A stretch of DNA of 14,455 nucleotides, from NCBI GenBank assembly GCA_903970355.1, contig CAJCIF010000427.1, forward strand, positions 1 to 14,455, written 5' to 3'. Of the stretch, positions 1 through 6,415 are shown piece after piece. The notes beneath the pieces are model-generated. The model saw only the letters and a list, made by a program, of their open reading frames with translations, searched no databases and was not told the DNA's origin. The first letter of the stretch is position 1, and each line of letters begins with the position of its first letter. The stretch is from Actinomycetota bacterium (GTDB taxonomy: Bacteria; Cyanobacteriota; Vampirovibrionia; Obscuribacterales; Obscuribacteraceae). A program made the position numbers and the translations under genes.

Positions 1-34
1 TGAACCGCTCCTATTTTTTTTGCCTGGAGCACCC

Positions 35-60
35 GTGTCCAGAAACCTTTACCTGGACAC
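35..60. repeat. 8-bp perfect inverted repeat (hairpin)
   Basis: GTGTCCAG (35-42) and CTGGACAC (53-60) are exact reverse complements around a 10-nt loop. The core TGGACA recurs directly at 65-70, so three copies of the hexamer lie within about 35 nt. No T-tract follows immediately, so this is not a classic terminator. A DNA-binding-protein site or a small RNA structure is possible. The pairing is seen directly; the function is unknown. Confidence 0.5.
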
Positions 61-91
61 AACTTGGACAGAATCTTGACTCTTTTTTGAC

Positions 92-119
92 TTGCCGAAC
101 CCGTTTTTGGGGGTATAAC
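92..119 (+). promoter_or_regulatory. Weak candidate sigma70-type promoter
   Basis: TTGCCG (92-97) and TATAAC (114-119) are separated by 16 nt. A better -35 match, TTGACT (87-92), sits 21 nt from the same -10 box, which is too far for a standard promoter. It would place a transcription start near 126, just upstream of the possible small protein at 155 and about 340 nt upstream of the aspartokinase. This is sequence matching only. Confidence 0.3.
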
Positions 120-154
120 GGAATCGTCACCACTGGGTGAGGTTTACCCAATTA

Positions 155-367
155 ATGAATACTTCAAAAACAGAACAGGCTCAAACGGAATCAGAGTTGT
201 CCGCCGCCTTGGACAGCGTAGCTAAGGCGGCCAGCTCACTCCATCTATCAAAAGAGCGAATTTGCAATCGACTGAAGAAAAAGCTATTGAACGCCAAACC
301 GAGCAGTCTCCCGAACAAATTCGCTGGCCTTAAAAGACCGATGTTTAACTCACTGGCTGGGCCGTAG
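155..367 (+). CDS. Possible small protein, unrecognised
   Basis: The frame encodes 70 residues from ATG 155; an in-frame GTG at 137 would give 76. I recognise no family. The product is helix-prone and polar in its N-terminal half (Glu/Ser/Ala-rich) and basic afterwards, with a Lys/Arg cluster around the middle (RLKKKLL) and no signal peptide or membrane segment. A GAGG (139-142) lies 12 nt before ATG 155, slightly far for a ribosome binding site. TGGGT/ACCCA (134-150) can pair around it. Codon composition resembles the neighbouring genes, which is the main reason to list it. It could equally be a chance frame in a long leader of the aspartokinase gene. Confidence 0.4.
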   Translation: MNTSKTEQAQTESELSAALDSVAKAASSLHLSKERICNRLKKKLLNAKPSSLPNKFAGLKRPMFNSLAGP

Positions 368-417
368 GACACCACTGAGAAACACAAACTAACAAATCCT
401 GATATTTAGTAACTCAT

Positions 418-445
418 CCGCCACGTTCGTCTAGAACTGGTGCGG
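418..445 (+). promoter_or_regulatory. Imperfect hairpin in aspartokinase leader
   Basis: CCGCCACGTTC and GAACTGGTGCGG can pair around a GTCTA loop with a GTTC/GAAC core and several bulges. The structure ends directly before the purine-rich AAAGG (446-450) that would serve as ribosome binding site, 12 nt before ATG 463. Folding here could modulate translation of the kinase. It does not resemble a lysine riboswitch, and the bulges make it weak. Confidence 0.25.
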
Positions 446-462
446 AAAGGTCATCCATTTAT

Positions 463-1707
463 ATGAAAAGAATAGTTGTTAAGTTCGGCGGCACATCAGT
501 GATGGACGCCGAGAGAATTACGCGGGCAGCAGGCATTATTGCTGGATTAAAGCAGAACGGCACGGACCTGATAGTGGTTGTTTCCGCAATGGGGCATACT
601 ACCGACCACCTTATCGATCTCGCCCAAAAATTGCAGGTCAAACCCAACGGCAGAGAGCTAGATCTACTTTTAGCCACTGGCGAGCAGGCCGCTGCAGCCT
701 TAATGACCATGGCATTAGAAGAACAGGGCGTTAAAGCGCGATCCTTTACGGGGGCCGGCGCCGGCATATTAACCGGAACGATCTTCGGGAACGCCAAAAT
801 CGAAGACGTTCAATCCGAAGTATTGGAATTATGCCTGCAATCAAATGTGGTTCCGGTAGTAGCCGGATTCCAGGGCATATCAGAAGACGGTGAAATAACG
901 ACACTGGGACGTGGCGGATCCGACACAACAGCAATTGCACTGGCCGCAGCGCTGCATGCTGAAAGGTGCGACATATATACAGACGTAAACGGAGTTTATA
1001 CTGCCGACCCTAGAATCGCGACAAACGCCTTCAAACTAGATGCCCTTTGCTATAACGAGATGCTCGAAATGGCAAAACACGGCGCGCAAGTTTTAAATGC
1101 TCGTGCAGTTGAAATCGCCAGAGACAAGTCAGTGTCAGTGCGCGTAAGGTCGACTTTTAGGCCGTCTGATGAAGGCACTCTGATTGGCCGTGTTCCTAGC
1201 AAATTTACCGACTACACCGGCATCGGCACTGATACCAAATCTGCCTTTGTACGAGTCAGTCTCAATCCACCACGTTCCAACGCTAAGAATTACATGCGAA
1301 TATTCAGGCGCGATCGCTCACATCGCAAGAACAAACTTGTAAGCGTGCTCGCATCGGCCCACATCAATTTCGAAGTTGGATGCACATTCGATACCATCTC
1401 GCACGAATTGGATCTTTGCATCGACAAAAGTGACTTAGAGAAATCTGTCGAACTCTTGAGACAAAACCTGCGTACCGGTGAAGAACTATTTGTCGATTTG
1501 GGATTAGCGAGAGTTTCGATCATCTCCCAAGAGATGAATTCCACTTGCGAGATTGACAGTGTTTGCTCACTGAGCAAAAGCAATATTCCAATCAGATTCC
1601 TGGTGAGAACTCCAAAACGTCTTTCCATTTTTGTCCCTGCAAATCGGAAAACGGAAGCTGTAAACTTGCTGCACGAAAAGTTAGAGCGAGTACGATTGTC
1701 CGCCTGA
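463..1707 (+). CDS. lysC: Aspartate kinase (aspartokinase)
   Basis: This cytosolic enzyme phosphorylates L-aspartate with ATP, the first step towards lysine, threonine, methionine and diaminopimelate. The amino-acid kinase domain (about residues 1-245) is intact: KFGGTSV at 7-13, the TGEQ segment at 72-75, LGRGGSDTTA at 148-157, TDVNGVYTADPRI at 173-185 and GAQVLNARAVE at 207-217. The length of 414 residues is normal for a monofunctional enzyme. The C-terminal half has the layout of two ACT domains (about 261-338 and 348-410) but is eroded. The usual D-x-PG-x-A loop of the first is replaced by a basic stretch (RIFRRDRSHRKNK, 279-291). The second lacks the ISTSEIKIS-type strand, reading FLVRTPKRLSIF (379-390). 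ACT domains normally bind lysine or threonine for feedback inhibition, so reduced or altered feedback is likely (inference). ATG 463 follows AAAGG at 12 nt. Confidence 0.93.
   Translation: MKRIVVKFGGTSVMDAERITRAAGIIAGLKQNGTDLIVVVSAMGHTTDHLIDLAQKLQVKPNGRELDLLLATGEQAAAALMTMALEEQGVKARSFTGAGAGILTGTIFGNAKIEDVQSEVLELCLQSNVVPVVAGFQGISEDGEITTLGRGGSDTTAIALAAALHAERCDIYTDVNGVYTADPRIATNAFKLDALCYNEMLEMAKHGAQVLNARAVEIARDKSVSVRVRSTFRPSDEGTLIGRVPSKFTDYTGIGTDTKSAFVRVSLNPPRSNAKNYMRIFRRDRSHRKNKLVSVLASAHINFEVGCTFDTISHELDLCIDKSDLEKSVELLRQNLRTGEELFVDLGLARVSIISQEMNSTCEIDSVCSLSKSNIPIRFLVRTPKRLSIFVPANRKTEAVNLLHEKLERVRLSA
1310..1317. repeat. HIP1-type octamer GCGATCGC
   Basis: An exact copy of the highly iterated palindrome GCGATCGC known from many cyanobacterial genomes. 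It lies in the aspartokinase coding region, inside the anomalous basic segment of the first ACT domain. A second copy is at 13122-13129. Confidence 0.5.
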
Positions 1708-1730
1708 ATTGAGCGGTCTGTTTCTTTTTC
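1700..1730 (+). terminator. Weak candidate terminator after lysC
   Basis: CCGC (1700-1703) and GCGG (1713-1716) form a short stem that overlaps the end of the aspartokinase frame. It is followed by a T-rich run (TCTGTTTCTTTTTC, 1717-1730). With only four consecutive pairs it is at best a leaky attenuator before the gene at 1750. Confidence 0.25.
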
Positions 1731-1749
1731 GGCGTGAGATAATGCCGCC

Positions 1750-2181
1750 ATGGAAAATTTTCATAGTTTCTTTTTCCCATTTATGTTTGTCGGCATGTGG
1801 ATTGCGATTACTTTTTTCCTTTCATTGATTGGTGGTTGGAGTGCCCTGGCAGATAGATACCGTTCCGACTGTAACTTCGTGAACAATTGGAAGGGCTGGC
1901 AAACCGGCGCTGTTGGCTTCGTGCATTACCGAAGTTCCTTGTGGGTAGCTACAACTCCACGTGGTCTTTGTCTAAAGACCGGTCCGCTCTTCTTTTTTAG
2001 GCTGTTCCATCCACCGCTATGCATTCCCTGGGCGGACATTGAAACGGTCGATGAAAGCAACATACTGTGGATTCGCATGAACAATTTCCGAGTAAGGAAC
2101 CCGAATGTGAAAATTTCAGTTCACGCAGATTCCGTTGCAGCCGGAAGAGATTTTTTCGCCGATAAATTGATAAAGCGCTGA
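1750..2181 (+). CDS. Small membrane protein with PH-like domain
   Basis: The 143-residue protein has one hydrophobic segment at about residues 7-29 (FFFPFMFVGMWIAITFFLSL), followed by the motif GGWSALADRYR (28-38). A beta-rich remainder contains GLCLKTG (72-78) and HPPLCIPWADIE (87-98). This layout, a membrane anchor with a GWS-x-LA-x-x-YR motif followed by a strand ending in PPL-x-IPW-x-[DE]I, is one I recognise from conserved uncharacterised bacterial proteins. It resembles the PH/GRAM-like fold, which often binds lipids or proteins at membranes. No catalytic residues are apparent. It starts 42 nt after aspartokinase in the same direction and may be partly cotranscribed with it. The ribosome binding site is poor. 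The family assignment rests on pattern memory, not on a search. Confidence 0.7.
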   Translation: MENFHSFFFPFMFVGMWIAITFFLSLIGGWSALADRYRSDCNFVNNWKGWQTGAVGFVHYRSSLWVATTPRGLCLKTGPLFFFRLFHPPLCIPWADIETVDESNILWIRMNNFRVRNPNVKISVHADSVAAGRDFFADKLIKR

Positions 2182-2414
2182 ACAAAGTTAAACAACGCTT
2201 AAAAACGAGATTAACTCTTTACATCCGCATACAATACTGTGCACATGCAGAAGTATTCGGGGAGTTTCTAATAGTTCAGGGGAAGATTACGAGTCTCAAA
2301 AGTCATGAAGACACGACTTCTTCACAACTATAGTTCAAACTACAACTCTCACTCACATCCCGAGTCCCGAGCAAGTGAAAAACGAGAACTGGCGTTTGGT
2401 TCGAGGATAAATCA

Positions 2415-2846
2415 ATGGCAATTATGGACACTTTGAGAAAGCTCTTTGGTATGCAGCCGAAAGAGAACGATGCGATCAGAAAGACGGCACCGAAGCACAT
2501 TAATGCCGAAGAGCAGAATTTCGATCCTCAGCAGTTGGAAGTAATAAAGCCAACGCGCGCCACAAACAATCGTCTCAAGTCTTTGACTTCTCCCGATGCG
2601 CCGCCACCTGCACCGGATAAATTGGACGGGCACCTTTCAGCTTCGCATTCCAGTGGAATCAAGTCGCTCGGCACAACGGAAACCGCGCGATCCGAAGCTT
2701 TGAAAGCTTCATACTCTCGGCTAGCGGCTTATGTTCAAACCCTGCCCGAAACTCAAAAACAGCAGGCCGTAAAAACACTGCCCAAGAACGAGGGCGCTGA
2801 AATTGTTCGCTCGATAGTGCAAGACACTCCGAAGAATTCTCCATAA
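2415..2846 (+). CDS. Hypothetical protein, largely disordered
   Basis: I do not recognise this 143-residue protein. An amphipathic helix at the N-terminus (MAIMDTLRKLFGM) is followed by a polar, Pro/Ser/Thr/Ala-rich stretch (about 20-90, including DAPPPAPDK at 61-69) that looks disordered. A C-terminal helical segment follows (about 91-136, with EALKASYSRLAAYVQTL). There is no signal peptide and no cysteine. GAGGA at 2403-2407 lies 7 nt before the ATG, a strong ribosome binding site that supports it being a real gene and fixes the start. The gene is preceded by 233 nt without genes and its stop codon is one base from the stop of the convergent deformylase gene. The N-terminal helix could lie on a membrane surface (inference). 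Confidence 0.6.
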   Translation: MAIMDTLRKLFGMQPKENDAIRKTAPKHINAEEQNFDPQQLEVIKPTRATNNRLKSLTSPDAPPPAPDKLDGHLSASHSSGIKSLGTTETARSEALKASYSRLAAYVQTLPETQKQQAVKTLPKNEGAEIVRSIVQDTPKNSP

Positions 2847-2847
2847 C

Positions 2848-3384
2848 CTAGGTCGCCGCATCATCAGGTAATGGCAATTTTTCAGGCACTCGCTTCCTTC
2901 TGAAAACGTCTGTCTTAAGCGAAGTGACTCGATCTAAAAACAGAATTCCATCAAGATGATCCATTTCGTGCAATATAACGCGCGCTTCGAATCCTTCCGT
3001 TTTTAAAACTACCTTCTCGCCCTTTTCATTCATTGCCGCTACTTCAATTGAATTAGCCCTCACAACATTTGCCGTAAAATCAGGCAAACTCAGACAGCCT
3101 TCCCTGCCCATCACGGAACCTTCCTGGGACGTAATTTCAGGATTGATGAGAACTTGCCGGCCATGGTTACTTGTGCATTTTTGATTGCGAGAAGCATCAA
3201 TAATGATTAGCCTTCGAAGCGCTCCCGTTTGAGGAGCAGCAATACCAACACATCCTGGTGATGCGTAAAGTGTTTCGGAAAGATCCGCTATGAAATTTTG
3301 GAGTTCGCCATCGAAATTGGATACCGGCTGCGAAACTTTTTTCAGTTCCGGATTGGGATAAGTAAGAACTTCGAGGACTGCCAT
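2848..3384 (-). CDS. def: Peptide deformylase
   Basis: This metalloenzyme removes the N-formyl group from the initiator methionine of new proteins, releasing formate. All three catalytic motifs are present in the 178-residue product. Motif I is GCVGIAAPQ at 44-52 (Gln52), with Cys45 where many family members have Gly. Motif II is EGCLSLP at 95-101 (metal ligand Cys97). Motif III is HEMDHLDG at 139-146 (ligands His139 and His143, catalytic Glu140). The length is typical. A basic C-terminal tail (FRRKRV) follows the catalytic core. Its ATG shares one base with the stop codon of the upstream ACT-domain gene (TAATG), so the two are almost surely one operon with translational coupling. The methionyl-tRNA formyltransferase gene that often accompanies def is not in this window. 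Confidence 0.95.
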   Translation of the reverse strand: MAVLEVLTYPNPELKKVSQPVSNFDGELQNFIADLSETLYASPGCVGIAAPQTGALRRLIIIDASRNQKCTSNHGRQVLINPEITSQEGSVMGREGCLSLPDFTANVVRANSIEVAAMNEKGEKVVLKTEGFEARVILHEMDHLDGILFLDRVTSLKTDVFRRKRVPEKLPLPDDAAT

Positions 3385-3929
3385 TAAAGCTCAACTACAT
3401 CAACTTCTCGAACAGAAATATCTACAGACAGGGTTTCTGCAACGGCTTGCAGTTCACTCGTGAGATGACTTGCTTTGAGAGACTTTGGTACTCTCGTTTC
3501 CAGAATCATAATAAAGATAGATTGTTTTTCGGAAGTTCGACTTGTTTGCACATCTGTTATATTGGCCCCAAGGGCGGCCAATTTCCGTGTAATACCGGAT
3601 ACGATGCCGGGCTTATCGGCACCATAAACCGAAATCACAAAAATAGGATCGTCACTTTCATGTGACTTCAATTCATCATCACTGAGCAAACGTGCATTTA
3701 AATTAAAACCGAGCTTTTGTTGAACCGGTTTCAAACGCTCAACTAGATTTTCAATAGATGTCGTTTCAGGCAGGCTCACCATCAAGATGATGGCAAACTC
3801 GCCCCGCAACAGGGTCATACTTGAATCGAGTAAGTTGCAACCTTGCTCGAATAAAGCGTCGGTCAATTCCGCGACTATGCCGACACGATCACGACCAACA
3901 CCCGTCAACACAACACTCTGACTCGCCAT
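3384..3929 (-). CDS. Tandem ACT-domain protein, GcvR-like regulator
   Basis: The 181-residue product consists of two ACT domains and little else. ACT1 (about 5-78) opens with VVLTGVGRDRVGIVAELT and ACT2 (about 96-172) with FVISVYGADKPGIVSGIT. Both keep the (D/K)-x-(V/P)GIV loop that usually contacts an amino-acid ligand. There is no DNA-binding domain and no enzyme domain. This architecture matches the GcvR/ACT family, in which E. coli GcvR senses glycine and works by binding the activator GcvA. A small-molecule sensor acting through a partner protein is therefore the best guess; ligand and partner are not visible. A purine-rich GAGGGATTAAGG stretch lies upstream of the ATG. The gene is first in an operon with peptide deformylase. 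Confidence 0.85.
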   Translation of the reverse strand: MASQSVVLTGVGRDRVGIVAELTDALFEQGCNLLDSSMTLLRGEFAIILMVSLPETTSIENLVERLKPVQQKLGFNLNARLLSDDELKSHESDDPIFVISVYGADKPGIVSGITRKLAALGANITDVQTSRTSEKQSIFIMILETRVPKSLKASHLTSELQAVAETLSVDISVREVDVVEL

Positions 3930-4071
3930 TACCTTAATCCCTCAAGTGCTAAACCATCTTATATCTGGTGTTCAATTTTTCAGGCTGTAAAGCGATTAAC
4001 TCATGCTTATTGGACTCCTAATGTCGGATGAGATGGCGTATTAATTCAAGAAAGTTTCGAGGAAATCGATC
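3930..4071. promoter_or_regulatory. Divergent intergenic region, two promoters expected
   Basis: These 142 nt separate the divergent ACT-domain/def operon (-) and TPR/propeller operon (+), so at least two promoters must lie here or nearby. On the minus strand a TATAAG -10-like box is visible at about 3958-3963, without a well-spaced -35. On the plus strand I find no convincing promoter pair. GAGGA near 4059-4063 is the ribosome binding site for the GTG at 4072. Confidence 0.4.
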
Positions 4072-5310
4072 GTGAAAAGCCTGGCTCCCATTATTATCTC
4101 TCTTCTCATTGCATCCTCCTGGGGTGCTCTAGCGAACAGCCTCACTCCAGATCAGCAAGAAGAAGTAAAAATGAAAAGTCTGGATTGGATGAAAGTTGAC
4201 GCCCAAGCGAACATTTTGAAGAAGCAGAAAAAATACGCGGAAGCACAAGCAATCTATGAACAAGAAATTGCTGAAAGAAAAAAATATGGACTCGACCTTC
4301 TTCCACAGTATGAAAATCTCGCCTCCATTTTTCTTGTGCTGGGCAAGAAAGAGCAAGAAGAACAAGTTTACAAAGATATGGTCGCCGCTCGTGAAAAATT
4401 GAACGGCCCCGATGATCCACAGGTGGCTTATCCGCTTAGAGCCTATGCAAACTGCCTGGCGAGAAATGGAAAAACAACGGAAGCTAACATGCTTCGCGAA
4501 CATGCTTTGAAAATCGAAAAAGACGCAACTAAAATTCCTAAGTTCCCTAAAATTACTTCGGCGATTGGATCGGCTGAGCGCATTGCTGAAGCCGAGAAAA
4601 TGCTTGCAATAGGCCAAAAGCTCATGCTTAGTGATTTACAGCCCATAGCGTTTGCCTACTTCAATCGAGCCGTAGAACTCGATCCGAAAAATGCTGCAGC
4701 TATTAACAACCGAGGCGAAGCACGAACTTTTATCGGCCAAGACGCAGCAGCGCTTGCGGACTACGAGAAAGCAATAAAGCTAAAGCCGGATCTCGCCAAA
4801 GCTTATGTCAATCGCGCTCTTTATTACGAGAACTCGAAGCAATATCCAAAAGCAATCCTAGATTTTAGTAAGGCAATCGAACTCAATCCGAAAGATACCG
4901 AAACGATGGGTTCAAAAGCCAAACTCCTTTCGGAAATGGGCAAACAGAAAGAGTCAATTGATGCGTATTCTAAGTTAATAGCAGTTGATCCCAAGTTGTA
5001 TTGGCCATACATTCAACGCGCAGAATCCTATAAAGCAGCGAAAAATTACAAAGCAGGAATCGCCGATATTACAACCATAATCAATCGGGCCCCGAAAGAT
5101 TCGGAATACTATCAGTACAGAGCCCAAATCTATGAAAAAGATGGAGATCTACAAAACGCGCTTGCTGACTACAGTAAAATCATTGAGTTGAATCCAAAAT
5201 TCTCAATTGCATATCACGAACGTGCAAGAATATATGAAAAACTCGATGGTAGAAAAACGCAGCGATCAATCGCTGATGATACCATTGCAAAAAAACTGGG
5301 ATACCAATAG
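4072..5310 (+). CDS. Exported TPR-repeat protein
   Basis: The 412-residue protein starts with a signal peptide (residues 1 to about 21, hydrophobic core APIIISLLIASSW, cleavage likely near ALA-NS) and is therefore expected in the periplasm. An N-terminal helical part (about 40-150) resembles degenerate TPRs (YAEAQAIYEQEIAERKK). From about 170 to 405 there are about seven TPR units with typical signatures: AFAYFNRAVELDPKNA, ALADYEKAIKLKPDLA, AILDFSKAIELNPKDT and ALADYSKIIELNPKFS. TPRs bind other proteins; no enzyme domain is present. The start is GTG, supported by GAGGA 8 nt upstream. The next gene begins 10 nt after its stop, so the two probably form an operon. A scaffold for an envelope complex is possible, but no partner can be named. 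Confidence 0.88.
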   Translation: MKSLAPIIISLLIASSWGALANSLTPDQQEEVKMKSLDWMKVDAQANILKKQKKYAEAQAIYEQEIAERKKYGLDLLPQYENLASIFLVLGKKEQEEQVYKDMVAAREKLNGPDDPQVAYPLRAYANCLARNGKTTEANMLREHALKIEKDATKIPKFPKITSAIGSAERIAEAEKMLAIGQKLMLSDLQPIAFAYFNRAVELDPKNAAAINNRGEARTFIGQDAAALADYEKAIKLKPDLAKAYVNRALYYENSKQYPKAILDFSKAIELNPKDTETMGSKAKLLSEMGKQKESIDAYSKLIAVDPKLYWPYIQRAESYKAAKNYKAGIADITTIINRAPKDSEYYQYRAQIYEKDGDLQNALADYSKIIELNPKFSIAYHERARIYEKLDGRKTQRSIADDTIAKKLGYQ

Positions 5311-5320
5311 CGCTGACTAG

Positions 5321-6415
5321 ATGAAACGAACCGCACTCGCATTTATTTTTACTATAGGATTTGGGCTATTACCTGCGCATTCAAGAGATTTCGACGCAGA
5401 AAGTTATAAGCCGCAGCCACGACCGAAGTTGGAAGGTGTGTATCGGAAGAATCACGCTCTTTCGAATGCGTTGATCATTTGCAAAAGAAAACTCGGCCGT
5501 CCTGAAGATGTCGCAGTGGACGCAAATGGCACCATTTACGCAGGCAGCGCGTTAACCGGAATGATATCGCGAATCGTTATAGCACCAGATGGCACTCAAA
5601 CTTTAGACGTTTTTGCAGATCCTGGTGGTGGTTCTACTTTAGGACTTCTTTTCAACCAGTCTGGCGACTTGATTGCCTGCAACTCCATGCGCGGACTAAT
5701 TTCTGTCAATCCGAAAGGGGAAGTGACTGTACTTACAGATCATTCCGATGTTGAGAAATTGACGTTCCCCGACGATTTAGATATAGACAGCACAGGAAAG
5801 ATTTACTTCTCGGATGCAAGCAATAAATACAACAAGCTTTCCGGAATGCATAGTTACGAATTTGATTTTCTGGAAGGAAAAGCGCATGGCACTTTAAACG
5901 TATATGACCCAGCCACCAAAGAGACCAAGTGTCTCCTGCAAGGATTGTATTTTGCCAATGGTGTAGCCCTCTCTAAAGAAGAAGATTTCGTCCTTGTCTG
6001 CGAGTCTTCCAGGTACCGCATAAGACGTTTTTGGTTAAAGGGGCCGAAGGCTGGTACGAATGATATTTTCATAGATAATCTGCCGGGACTACCTGATGGT
6101 ATTACTAGAGATCCAAAAGATGGTTACTGGATAGCGATTCCAGCTTTAAGAACAAAATATATTGATTTGGTGCAGAGTTCAGCGCACTTGAAGAATTTCG
6201 CTGGACATTTTCCGGCCGAAATATGGAGGAGCACCAAACACTATGGATTGGTTCTTCATATGAATGATGCCGGCGAGATAACAGAAAGCTTGCACGATCC
6301 AAAAGGTCACAGATTCTACTTCGTAACCAATGTGGTTCCCTGGAAGAACTATCTATTTTTGGGCACGCTTGATGGCAATTCTATTGCGAGAGTTGAACGT
6401 CCAGCCGGACACTAG
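5321..6415 (+). CDS. Exported strictosidine synthase/APMAP-like beta-propeller
   Basis: The 364-residue protein has an N-terminal signal peptide (about 1-21, LAFIFTIGFGLLPAHS) and a six-bladed propeller of the SMP-30/strictosidine-synthase-like superfamily. Family signatures are GRPEDVAVD (59-67), KIYFSDASNKY (160-170), YFANGVALS (210-218), VLVCESSRYRIRRFWLKGP (224-242) and FIDNLPGLPDGI (250-261). These resemble animal APMAP and plant SSL proteins, many of which are lactonase/arylesterase-like hydrolases. Glu62, Asn213 and Asp259 sit where the metal ligands of SMP-30-type hydrolases are expected. Hydrolysis of lactones or esters in the periplasm is plausible, substrate unknown. Real strictosidine synthase activity is very unlikely. 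There is no clear ribosome binding site, so coupling to the TPR gene 10 nt upstream is likely. Its stop overlaps the stop of the convergent desaturase in a shared CTAG. Confidence 0.88.
   Translation: MKRTALAFIFTIGFGLLPAHSRDFDAESYKPQPRPKLEGVYRKNHALSNALIICKRKLGRPEDVAVDANGTIYAGSALTGMISRIVIAPDGTQTLDVFADPGGGSTLGLLFNQSGDLIACNSMRGLISVNPKGEVTVLTDHSDVEKLTFPDDLDIDSTGKIYFSDASNKYNKLSGMHSYEFDFLEGKAHGTLNVYDPATKETKCLLQGLYFANGVALSKEEDFVLVCESSRYRIRRFWLKGPKAGTNDIFIDNLPGLPDGITRDPKDGYWIAIPALRTKYIDLVQSSAHLKNFAGHFPAEIWRSTKHYGLVLHMNDAGEITESLHDPKGHRFYFVTNVVPWKNYLFLGTLDGNSIARVERPAGH

Noticed and set aside
368..462. Lysine riboswitch or leader attenuator before aspartokinase
   Set aside because: The leader is too short and lacks recognisable riboswitch core sequences; only an imperfect hairpin (418-445) is visible.
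1290..1751. 153-residue open frame on the minus strand
   Set aside because: It is antisense to the aspartokinase ACT region; no family features.
4129..4617. 162-residue open frame on the minus strand
   Set aside because: It lies entirely inside the well-supported TPR gene on the other strand; its Phe/Ser-rich translation is what Lys/Glu-rich codons give when read in reverse.
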